6,494 nt of DNA from Desulfobacterales bacterium. GTDB lineage: Bacteria; Desulfobacterota; Desulfobacteria; Desulfobacterales; ETH-SRB1. Positions within the stretch are counted from its first letter, which is position 1; each line of letters begins with the position of its first letter. Positions 1-5,200 of this stretch are shown here, one piece after another. The stretch covers positions 1 through 6,494 of the forward strand of contig DAOVDN010000065.1 in assembly GCA_030669465.1 (NCBI GenBank). The letters are read 5' to 3'. The position numbers and the translations under genes are program-made. Under the pieces are notes generated by a model that saw only the letters and a list, made by a program, of their open reading frames with translations, ran no database searches and was not told where the DNA came from.

Positions 1-14
1 AGCTTTGAGCTTTT

Positions 15-512
15 CTATACCTCGTATTTCCCGAAATCTTCTGAAGAGAGTTTTTCAAGATAATCAGCCCACTTTTTTCCTTCTTTGCTCTTGTCTAGAG
101 CTTCAGCGCCGCTATCTCCCTTTTTCGTTTTTTCGATAACCTTGTCATCTACATAAATAGGGGCGCGAAATCGAAGAGCAATGGCAATCGCATCGCTCGG
201 ACGGGCGTCCATACTGAAAGATCTTTCTTCAGAAATAAAATATATTCTGGCATAAAAGGTGTTATCCTTTAAATCGCATACTTCAATCTTGGATACCACA
301 ATATTTTGAATCTCAATAAAATTCTTGAAAAGATCATGGGTCATGGGACGGTCGAACTCAACATTCTGAAGGCTCGAAGCTATGGAAGTAGCTTCGAGCA
401 GCCCGATCCATATAGGGATTGCCTGGTCATCTTCTTCTGACTTTAAAATAATAATCGGCGTATTCGATTCCGGATCCATGGTAAGGCCTGCTATGTTTAC
501 CTTATGCAGCAT
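15..512 (-). CDS. Bifunctional nuclease family protein (DUF151/BFN domain)
   Basis: The 165-residue product matches the BFN/DUF151 family (PF02577). The N-terminus MLHKVNIAGLTMDPESN is followed by the family-typical I-P-I-W-I-G-x-x-E-A segment at residues 32-41, an R-P-M-T-H-D-L segment at 55-61, and the hallmark D-A-R-P-S-D-A-I-A-I-A-L-R at 102-114 followed by APIYV. The tail after about residue 127 is charged and low in complexity. Some family members degrade DNA and RNA, but the role in this lineage is not settled. The frame is open upstream to 629. I chose the ATG at 512 because two tandem AGGAG motifs lie 4 and 9 bases before it and because homologues begin near the M-x-x-V-x-I-x-G-L motif. 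The start overlaps the 3' end of miaB by 11 bases, so the two are probably translationally coupled. No signal peptide or membrane segment is visible, so it is likely cytoplasmic. Confidence 0.93.
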   Translation of the reverse strand: MLHKVNIAGLTMDPESNTPIIILKSEEDDQAIPIWIGLLEATSIASSLQNVEFDRPMTHDLFKNFIEIQNIVVSKIEVCDLKDNTFYARIYFISEERSFSMDARPSDAIAIALRFRAPIYVDDKVIEKTKKGDSGAEALDKSKEGKKWADYLEKLSSEDFGKYEV

Positions 513-1896
513 AACTCTCCTCTCCTTTCGTCCCCGTTCCACAAAGTGAATGAGAAAATGCTTTCTCAATTCTGACATTAACCATACTGCCGGCAAAGAT
601 TTCATCACACAAAAGAGAGTCATCATCATGGATAAAGTTTACTATCTTGTTCGATGATGTCCTCCCTGTCCACTGGACACCCTGATTGCCATCTTTCCGG
701 AGTCTCGATGCCTGCTTCTTGCTTAAACCTTCAACAAGGACCGATTCTGTTGATCCAACAAGCGCTTTGTTTTTTTTGATTGTAAAATACTCCTGAATGT
801 CCAGCAACTTTTGCAGTCTCTCTTTTTTTTCCGGTTCTGAAATCTTGTCTGAAAATGAGGCTGCCGGCGCGTTTGGACGGTCAGAATACTTAAACGCAAA
901 CAAACCATCATATTCCACTCTTTTTACCAAACTCAATGTTTCTTCAAAATCAGCCTTTGTTTCTCCTGGAAAGCCCACAATAATATCGGAAGTAATAGCA
1001 ATATCGGGACAAATATTGCGCAATTTATCTACTTTTTCAAGGTACAATTCCCTGGTATATTTCCGGTTCATCCTTTTTAAAATCCTATTCGATCCGGACT
1101 GAACAGGCAGATGTATATGTTTACATAACTTTTCAAGGTTTTTAAAGCAAAAAATAACATCTTCCGAAAGATCCTTTGGGTGGGAAGTTGTGAATCTGAC
1201 TCTAACAAGCCCGTCGATTTTATTAATAAGCGACAAAAGTTTGTGAAATGAACACAATCCGTCCTTTTTGCCAAAACTGTTCACATTCTGACCGAGAAGG
1301 GTAACCTCCCTCACACCGGATTCAACAAGAGAGCGGATTTCTTTAATTATGCGCCCAGGATACCTGCTTGTTTCTCTGCCCCGTACATAGGGAACTACAC
1401 AGTATGTGCAAAAATTGTCGCACCCCTGCATAATGGTCACAAAACTCGTGACCTTCCCATTGCCTTGCGAATTTCCGACAGGCAGAAACTCATCTATTCT
1501 CTCTGACATTTCAACATCGACAATACGACATCTTTTTGACTCTATCTGCTCGATAATATGCGGCAAACGGCAAACAGCATGTGTCCCGAAAACAAGATCT
1601 ATGTGTGGCAGACGCTTCAGGATCTTTTCACCTTCCTGCTGGGCCACACATCCACCGATACCAATGATAAGATCAGGCCTCTTTCTTTTCAGGCCTGAAA
1701 GACGACCCAAAAAACTGAAGGCTTTCTGCTCGGCCTTCTCTCTGATTGCACAGGTATTGACAATAATCAGGTCGGCCATCTCAAAAGATGAGGTCGTTTT
1801 ATATCTTAATGGTTTTAATCCCCTTGCAATCTGCTGGGAATCATAAACATTCATCTGGCATCCGATGGTATTAATGTATAGATATTTTGTATCCAT
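502..1896 (-). CDS. miaB: tRNA-2-methylthio-N6-dimethylallyladenosine synthase MiaB
   Basis: The 464-residue product is a radical-SAM methylthiotransferase. It adds a methylthio group to i6A37 in tRNAs that read UNN codons, giving ms2i6A. The N-terminal methylthiotransferase domain carries the auxiliary [4Fe-4S] ligands C13 (IGCQMN), C49 (NTCAIREKAEQKAF) and C83 (GGCVAQQEG). The radical-SAM CxxxCxxC motif is C159, C163 and C166 (GCDNFCTYCVVPYVRGRE). A SAM-domain barrel follows with LLGQNVNSFG, TSHPKDL and HLPVQSGSNRILKRMNRKYT. A TRAM-type RNA-binding domain occupies roughly residues 375-440. Length and motif set favour MiaB over the relatives RimO and MtaB. The ATG at 1896 begins directly at the conserved strand before IGCQMN. 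Its upstream Shine-Dalgarno (AAAAAGATT) is weak. The gene lies 117 bases after the exported-protein gene and overlaps the nuclease-family gene by 11 bases. Confidence 0.97.
   Translation of the reverse strand: MDTKYLYINTIGCQMNVYDSQQIARGLKPLRYKTTSSFEMADLIIVNTCAIREKAEQKAFSFLGRLSGLKRKRPDLIIGIGGCVAQQEGEKILKRLPHIDLVFGTHAVCRLPHIIEQIESKRCRIVDVEMSERIDEFLPVGNSQGNGKVTSFVTIMQGCDNFCTYCVVPYVRGRETSRYPGRIIKEIRSLVESGVREVTLLGQNVNSFGKKDGLCSFHKLLSLINKIDGLVRVRFTTSHPKDLSEDVIFCFKNLEKLCKHIHLPVQSGSNRILKRMNRKYTRELYLEKVDKLRNICPDIAITSDIIVGFPGETKADFEETLSLVKRVEYDGLFAFKYSDRPNAPAASFSDKISEPEKKERLQKLLDIQEYFTIKKNKALVGSTESVLVEGLSKKQASRLRKDGNQGVQWTGRTSSNKIVNFIHDDDSLLCDEIFAGSMVNVRIEKAFSHSLCGTGTKGEESYAA
517..526 (-). promoter_or_regulatory. 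Tandem Shine-Dalgarno for the bifunctional nuclease gene, inside miaB
   Basis: Two adjacent AGGAG motifs (minus strand 526-522 and 521-517) sit 9 and 4 bases before the ATG at 512. The same bases encode the Gly-Glu-Glu region just before the miaB stop. This site decides the start of the downstream gene against the longer open frame reaching 629. Confidence 0.85.
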
Positions 1897-1952
1897 TAAT
1901 CTTTTTCAGTATCATTCTATAAATTGGGGATAGCTCCCTACGTTGTGAAACC

Positions 1953-1972
1953 AGTAACGAGTAACGAGTAAC
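1953..1972. repeat. Short tandem repeat of AGTAACG, about 2.9 copies
   Basis: Three consecutive copies of the heptamer AGTAACG (the last lacks its final G) lie in the 117-base gap between miaB and the upstream exported-protein gene. The unit is 7 bases, so it stays out of phase with codons. No inverted partner is visible in this gap. Function is unknown. Confidence 0.85.
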
Positions 1973-2013
1973 ATAGCGCTGTTTTGAGCCACAACTCCTT
2001 CAGCAATCACGGA

Positions 2014-2433
2014 TCATGGAACCGTCCCATAAATTGTAATCTTCTTTATATCCTGCATCTCTATCCTGACATCTGCAAATGAAGATACGCCGTAGCAGGG
2101 TTTTTTCTTTTCCACGAAAATCTCAAGAACTTTTCCGTCTTTTAAATTTACCTTTGCCTTAACATCATCTTCCTGCAACAGAAAAAAAATCGAGTTTATC
2201 TTGTCAAAGTCAATTGATATGTCGGCCTTACCCAATTTTCCAATAAGATAAGTCTGACCGTCGTACGAAAACTTTTCAAGGTCAATTGACATGTCAGACT
2301 GGTCTACAAGTTTTACCTTATAGTTTTTTTCAGGCTCAGGAACATTAACAACATCGCTTTCTCCCATACTACCCATGCCAAGTGTAAAGAAACATAACAA
2401 AACAACAAGACCAAAATACCATTTCTTTTTCAT
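2014..2433 (-). CDS. Small exported protein of unknown function
   Basis: This 139-residue protein is not one I recognise. The N-terminus has a classical export signal: MKKKW, a hydrophobic core at residues 6-19, and a plausible cleavage region near G19-M-G or M23-G24. C14 lies within the hydrophobic core preceded by Leu-Leu, which does not fit a lipobox, so a soluble periplasmic protein is more likely than a lipoprotein. The mature part looks beta-rich, with alternating hydrophobic residues. It contains a K-V-N-L-K-D-G-K segment at 94-101 and ends in M-Q-D-I-K-K-I-T-I-Y, a pattern common in small periplasmic beta domains. The single mature cysteine is C113, so no intramolecular disulfide is possible. 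The ATG at 2433 has a good Shine-Dalgarno (AGGGG, minus strand 2445-2441) seven bases upstream. A 141-bp insertion begins 31 bases upstream of this start. Confidence 0.82.
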   Translation of the reverse strand: MKKKWYFGLVVLLCFFTLGMGSMGESDVVNVPEPEKNYKVKLVDQSDMSIDLEKFSYDGQTYLIGKLGKADISIDFDKINSIFFLLQEDDVKAKVNLKDGKVLEIFVEKKKPCYGVSSFADVRIEMQDIKKITIYGTVP

Positions 2434-2510
2434 TATGTCACCCCTTTTTCTATAGAACTATTACCAGAAATTTGGAAACTCATTTTTTATCTACGTCCAG
2501 ACATTCCATA

Positions 2511-2571
2511 TTCTGGAGCAAGGCAACCGTGTTGCCGTTTTTTCCGCCGACACGGTCGGCTCGCTCCATAA
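2511..2571. repeat. Imperfect long hairpin in the interior of the MITE-like element
   Basis: Bases 2511-2537 pair with 2545-2571. Of 27 positions 21 are Watson-Crick complementary, including the uninterrupted runs TGGAGC/GCTCCA and ACCGTGT/ACACGGT. The central loop is a T-run. Nested inside is a smaller perfect 6-bp hairpin (2522-2536). Confidence 0.8.
2522..2543 (+). terminator. Intrinsic-terminator-like hairpin facing the plus strand
   Basis: The stem GGCAAC / GTTGCC has a 3-base loop CGT, then one G and six consecutive T residues (2538-2543). The order of stem and T-run fits factor-independent termination of plus-strand transcription. No plus-strand gene lies immediately upstream, so it may serve the element itself or block antisense reading. 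Its strand competes with the larger hairpin in which it is nested. Confidence 0.45.
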
Positions 2572-2606
2572 TCACTGTAACTAAAGGCCGGTTTCCAAAT
2601 TTCTGA

Positions 2607-2825
2607 TTACAATTTTGCACGCGGTTCGATCATGATATCATTTTTAAGATCCTGCAAAATCATCTCTACATCTTCTTCGCACCCGGGAGAAATATGAAAT
2701 GCCACAAAACCCGCGTCAGGATCGACTGTTGTTAACATTGCAATACCATCATAACCCTCAAAAATAAATCTTAAAAAGCAGATTTCTCTGCGATCAACAC
2801 GGTAATATTTCTTTATAGTTTCCAA
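2607..2825 (-). CDS. DUF4911-type small protein, function unknown
   Basis: The 72-residue product resembles DUF4911 proteins of Desulfobacterota. The N-terminal Y-Y-R-V-D-R-R-E-I, the F-E-G-Y-D-G-I-A-M-L-T-T-V-D segment at residues 23-36, and the H-I-S-P-G-C-E-E-D-V segment at 44-53 follow the pattern I associate with that family. No catalytic role is known to me. The fold appears to be a small alpha/beta domain without a signal peptide or membrane segment. The start codon at 2825-2823 is TTG. No in-frame ATG lies upstream before a stop, and the first internal Met would remove conserved sequence. The Shine-Dalgarno is weak (GCGGAT). The stop codon at 2609-2607 lies within the 5-bp target duplication of the adjacent insertion, so the coding end is intact. 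It is divergent from recJ. Confidence 0.83.
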   Translation of the reverse strand: METIKKYYRVDRREICFLRFIFEGYDGIAMLTTVDPDAGFVAFHISPGCEEDVEMILQDLKNDIMIEPRAKL

Positions 2826-2863
2826 TCTGAATCCGCTGCAGGTTTTGTTTATACTTAACTACC

Positions 2864-2872
2864 ATTATATCA
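2864..2872 (-). promoter_or_regulatory. Extended -10 promoter for the DUF4911-type gene
   Basis: On the minus strand the sequence TGATATAAT is a perfect extended -10 element (TGnTATAAT). The matching -35 position is only a T-rich hexamer, which is tolerated with extended -10 promoters. The expected transcription start is near 2857, giving a leader of about 30 bases before the TTG codon. This is inferred from sequence only. Confidence 0.6.
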
Positions 2873-2948
2873 ATTGGTTTTTCAATAAAAAATTCCGATT
2901 TGTGCGGTTAGATATTGGTTTTAGTGTTAGAGAAACAAAAAAAGAACT

Positions 2949-3050
2949 ATCACGAAAGCACGAAAGATTGAAAGCACGAAAAAATGTTAGTGTTAGTAAC
3001 TTGATTTCCGGGTTTTATTTCGTGTTTTCGTACTTTCGTGTTTTCGTGAT
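2949..3050 (+). repeat. Long hairpin built from CACGAAAG octamers
   Basis: The left arm at 2949-2982 pairs with the right arm at 3017-3050. Of 34 pairs 28 are Watson-Crick, and three more are G-U if the plus strand is transcribed. Each arm contains four octamer units. On the left these are CACGAAAG, CACGAAAG, ATTGAAAG and CACGAAAA. On the right, read as reverse complement, they are CACGAAAA, CACGAAAG, TACGAAAA and CACGAAAT. The loop is 34 bases. No T-run follows, so it is not an ordinary terminator. Function is unknown. Confidence 0.88.
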
Positions 3051-3071
3051 TAATTTTGAATAGTTTCTTAA

Positions 3072-3082
3072 CCGAAATTCGG
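3072..3082. repeat. 11-base palindrome CCGAA-A-TTCGG upstream of recJ
   Basis: This is a perfect 5-bp inverted repeat around a single central A, 65 bases before the recJ start. It could be an operator half-site pair, but no regulator can be named and a chance origin is not excluded. Confidence 0.3.
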
Positions 3083-3146
3083 CCAAAGATAAGAAATAAG
3101 ATTTTGGTGTTGTTCAAATTCCCGATATAGGATATATGCCCTTTTC

Positions 3147-4883
3147 ATGAAAAAACACTGGCAACTCCTGCAACCTGATATTAAGTCAGTCGAAAAAATC
3201 TGCAAAATTCTAAAATGCAGCCCTGTCACAGCAAGTATCCTGGTAAATCGTAAAATTGTTTCCGAAGAAGATGCCTTCTGCTTCCTTAACCCTTCACTTA
3301 ACAATATACGCCCGCCGTTTTCCATAAAGGATATGGATACCGCTGTCGGTCGTATCTTCACCGCTATAACAAATAATGAAAAAATTTTAATCTTTGGCGA
3401 TTATGATGTTGATGGAATTACCGCAACAACAATTCTTTTCGAATTTTTCCGATATGCAGGAGCCGACGTATTATACTATATTCCTCACAGGATAAAAGAA
3501 GGATACGGCCTGCAAACCAGTCACATAACGGATTACGCATTGCCAAACCGAATAAATCTTATAATCACAGCAGACTGTGGGTCAGGCAGCCATAATGCCG
3601 TAAAAACAGCAAAGCAGGCAGGAATAGATGTAATAGTAACAGACCACCACGAAATACCAGAAAAACCGCCCCAGGCGGTCGCTGTTGTGAATCCAAAACG
3701 CTCTGATTGCACCTCCGGCTTTGATAGCCTTGCAGGCGTTGGCGTGGCCTTTTATCTTCTAATCTGCCTGCGAAAATACCTGCGTGACAAGAATTTCTGG
3801 CATAAGAAGCAAGAGCCTAATCTAAAAAGTCTTTGCGATCTTGTAGCCCTTGGAACCGTGGCTGATATGGTTCCCCTTGTTAACGAAAACCGGATATTGG
3901 TAAAAACAGGACTTGAAATAATCAACTCGACTGACAGGCCGGGCATAAAGGCGCTGATAGAAGCGTGCAAAACAATCCGTCCCGGACAGACTGCAGATAC
4001 AGAGGATATTGCCTTCAGGCTGGCGCCTCGATTAAACGCTGCAGGAAGGATAGACCATGCTTTACGCGCTGTCGAACTTTTAACAACAAAAAATTTTGAG
4101 ACCGCAAGACAAATCGCCGCATCGCTCAACAGCATGAATACAAAAAGGCAGGGCATCGAAAAAAAGATACTTGAGGAAATCTTAATATATTTAAAGGAAA
4201 ATCCGCACCTGCTCAAAAAAAACACTCTGGTCTTATCGCATCACGACTGGCACGAAGGGATTCTTGGAATAGTGGCATCCAGGATAGCAAAAAAATTTTT
4301 CCGTCCTGTAGTGCTTATTTCAACAAAAGATGGTGTTGGAACAGGATCAGGCAGAAGTATACCGGGGCTTGATCTTTATGACGGGCTTTTGAATTGTTCC
4401 GGCGATCTTGAAAGGTTTGGCGGTCATTCAATGGCTGCAGGGCTGAAAATAAAGACAAAAAACATAGATCGATTTCAGCAACACTTTGAAAATACTGTTC
4501 AAAAAATGATCCACCTGATGGGAGATGATCTCATACCGGTAATTTCCATCGATTATGAGCTGGATTTTGACGATATTTCAGATGAATTGATCGACGAGCT
4601 TGAATCCCTAAGCCCGTTCGGCACAGGCAATCATGAACCGCTTTTTATGGCTAAAAATGTCAGGGTCTTATCTTCAAAAATCGTCGGCAAAAATCACAGG
4701 CGTATGACTTTAAAGCAGGCTGATTCCGTAAAAGGGAAAACCTTTAATGCAATTCATTTCAACGTCAACACCGGCAAGCCTATCAAGGAAAACTTCGATA
4801 AGCTTGCATTCCGGCTGCGCTGGAACTGCTGGAACGGCAAAAGAACAGCACAAATTATTATTGAAGAAAATACAACCTCTTAA
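3147..4883 (+). CDS. recJ: Single-stranded-DNA-specific exonuclease RecJ
   Basis: The 578-residue product has full RecJ length and degrades single-stranded DNA 5' to 3' in recombination, mismatch and base-excision repair. DHH-domain metal-binding motifs are in order: F-G-D-Y-D-V-D-G-I-T at residues 83-92 (D85, D87, D89), A-D-C-G at 142-145, T-D-H-H-E-I-P at 165-171, and G-T-V-A-D-M-V at 236-242. The linker to the DHHA1 domain carries R-L-N-A-A-G-R at 295-301. DHHA1 follows with S-H-H-D-W-H-E-G-I-L-G-I-V-A-S-R at 364-379, G-S-G-R-S-I-P-G at 400-407 and G-G-H-S-M-A-A-G at 425-432. The C-terminal OB-like domain includes S-P-F-G-T-G-N-H-E-P at 489-498. All key residues are present, so the enzyme should be active. 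The ATG at 3147 fits the family N-terminus. AGGA at 3129-3132 is rather far upstream (14 bases). Confidence 0.97.
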   Translation: MKKHWQLLQPDIKSVEKICKILKCSPVTASILVNRKIVSEEDAFCFLNPSLNNIRPPFSIKDMDTAVGRIFTAITNNEKILIFGDYDVDGITATTILFEFFRYAGADVLYYIPHRIKEGYGLQTSHITDYALPNRINLIITADCGSGSHNAVKTAKQAGIDVIVTDHHEIPEKPPQAVAVVNPKRSDCTSGFDSLAGVGVAFYLLICLRKYLRDKNFWHKKQEPNLKSLCDLVALGTVADMVPLVNENRILVKTGLEIINSTDRPGIKALIEACKTIRPGQTADTEDIAFRLAPRLNAAGRIDHALRAVELLTTKNFETARQIAASLNSMNTKRQGIEKKILEEILIYLKENPHLLKKNTLVLSHHDWHEGILGIVASRIAKKFFRPVVLISTKDGVGTGSGRSIPGLDLYDGLLNCSGDLERFGGHSMAAGLKIKTKNIDRFQQHFENTVQKMIHLMGDDLIPVISIDYELDFDDISDELIDELESLSPFGTGNHEPLFMAKNVRVLSSKIVGKNHRRMTLKQADSVKGKTFNAIHFNVNTGKPIKENFDKLAFRLRWNCWNGKRTAQIIIEENTTS

Positions 4884-4917
4884 TTGCACCCTACCCTGCC
4901 CGGTCGAAATTTTTGAA

Positions 4918-4946
4918 TTGACTATTTTTTTAAAATTTAGTATAAA
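4918..4946 (+). promoter_or_regulatory. Strong sigma-70 promoter for tRNA-Ala and hisB
   Basis: TTGACT (4918-4923), a 17-base spacer and TATAAA (4941-4946) match the sigma-70 consensus at 5 of 6 positions in each hexamer. The start point is expected near 4953. The promoter lies 34 bases after the recJ stop and points at the tRNA, leaving a leader of roughly 150 bases. It is the best promoter match I found in the window. Confidence 0.75.
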
Positions 4947-4973
4947 AGAAAATTTAGTTCGCATTGCTCACAA

Positions 4974-5051
4974 TTGGTTGAGTGGTTGATTAGTCGAGTG
5001 GTTCAAGGACCCTTACAACCCGACGACTCGACTAATCAACTACTCGACTAA
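4974..5051 (+). repeat. Long hairpin built from GAGTGGTT/GATTAGTC octamers in the tRNA leader
   Basis: Bases 4974-4998 pair with 5027-5051. There are 25 pairs: 22 Watson-Crick, and all three exceptions (4976:5049, 4979:5046, 4984:5041) are G-U on the plus strand. The core of 14 bp, GTTGATTAGTCGAG, is perfect. The left arm reads as successive octamers AATTGGTT, GAGTGGTT, GATTAGTC and GAGTGGTT (4972-5003). The loop is 28 bases. No T-run follows. It lies downstream of the promoter at 4918-4946 and should therefore be transcribed. Confidence 0.88.
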
Positions 5052-5058
5052 AGTCGCA

Positions 5059-5085
5059 GGAATTTCAATAAGTTGTAGAAATTCC
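5059..5085 (+). repeat. 8-bp hairpin between the long hairpin and the tRNA
   Basis: GGAATTTC (5059-5066) and GAAATTCC (5078-5085) form a perfect 8-bp inverted repeat with an 11-base loop. It ends 18 bases before the tRNA. It may help define the pre-tRNA leader, but no function is shown. Confidence 0.5.
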
Positions 5086-5103
5086 GAGACGTGATTATGT
5101 CAT

Positions 5104-5179
5104 GGGGATGTAGCTCAGTTGGGAGAGCGCAGCGTTCGCAACGCTGAGGTCAGGGGTTCGATTCCCCTCATCTCCACCA
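5104..5179 (+). tRNA. tRNA-Ala (anticodon CGC)
   Basis: This is a 76-base cloverleaf. The acceptor stem is GGGGATG (5104-5110) with CATCTCC (5169-5175), containing the G3-U70 pair that is the alanine identity element. The D stem is GCTC/GAGC. The anticodon stem CAGCG/CGCTG encloses loop TTCGCAA with anticodon CGC at 5137-5139, which reads GCG codons. The T arm is AGGGG-TTCGATT-CCCCT. A73 and an encoded CCA end (5177-5179) are present. hisB begins 21 bases later, too close for a separate conventional promoter. Confidence 0.98.
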
Positions 5180-5200
5180 CAATCTTTAGTCTGGTAGATT

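Larger units (their letters stand above)
2465..2605. mobile_element. MITE-like element, 141 bp, with 15-bp terminal inverted repeats and 5-bp target duplication
   Basis: The ends are perfect 15-bp inverted repeats: CAGAAATTTGGAAAC at 2465-2479 and its reverse complement at 2591-2605. The bases immediately outside are identical on both sides, ATTAC at 2460-2464 and ATTAC at 2606-2610, as expected for a 5-bp target-site duplication. The interior has no coding capacity and holds a large imperfect hairpin. This combination is diagnostic of a non-autonomous transposable element mobilised in trans. No transposase is present here, and I cannot name the parent family from the ends alone. It separates the DUF4911-type gene from the exported-protein gene. 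Confidence 0.86.
2826..3146. other. Divergent intergenic region between the DUF4911-type gene and recJ
   Basis: This gap of 321 bases holds the minus-strand extended -10 promoter, a long octamer-built hairpin (2949-3050) and an 11-base palindrome (CCGAA-A-TTCGG, 3072-3082). An open frame at 2845-3063 runs through the hairpin but has repeat-driven composition, and I do not call it. I could not find a convincing recJ promoter. The spacing of the candidate TTGTTC (3110-3115) would place its -10 almost on the recJ start. Confidence 0.75.
4884..5103. other. Intergenic leader region between recJ and tRNA-Ala
   Basis: These 220 bases carry the consensus-like promoter, the octamer-built hairpin and the small 8-bp hairpin described separately. 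No open frame here has protein-like composition, and I saw no clear intrinsic terminator for recJ. recJ transcripts may therefore read through into the tRNA unit. Confidence 0.7.

Noticed and set aside
513..629. N-terminal extension of the nuclease-family protein to an upstream ATG at 629
   Set aside because: It lies wholly within miaB, has no family similarity, and the tandem AGGAG before the ATG at 512 gives a far better start.
2442..2484. Promoter with -35 in the end of the insertion and TATAGA at 2449-2454 for the exported-protein gene
   Set aside because: The predicted start would fall on the Shine-Dalgarno at 2441-2445, removing it from the transcript.
2845..3063. 72-residue open frame on the plus strand upstream of recJ
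   Set aside because: Its sequence is dictated by the octamer hairpin it runs through. The composition is repeat-driven and there is no recognisable domain or good ribosome-binding site.
3136..3150. Four-codon open frame MPFS whose stop overlaps the recJ ATG
   Set aside because: It could be a coupling leader peptide, but it is too short to distinguish from chance and lacks supporting ribosome-binding evidence.
3752..4225. 157-residue minus-strand open frame inside recJ
   Set aside because: It is a shadow of recJ, whose frame carries every catalytic motif in this stretch. The antisense product has no recognisable domain.
5073..5101. TTGTAG, 17-base spacer, TATGTC as a tRNA promoter
   Set aside because: The -10 would end 3 bases before the mature tRNA, so transcription would start inside it. 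The hexamers are also poor compared with 4918-4946.
5104..5200. tRNA 3' end as an integration site for a mobile island
   Set aside because: No integrase gene and no repeat of the tRNA 3' end is visible. The gene following is housekeeping hisB.
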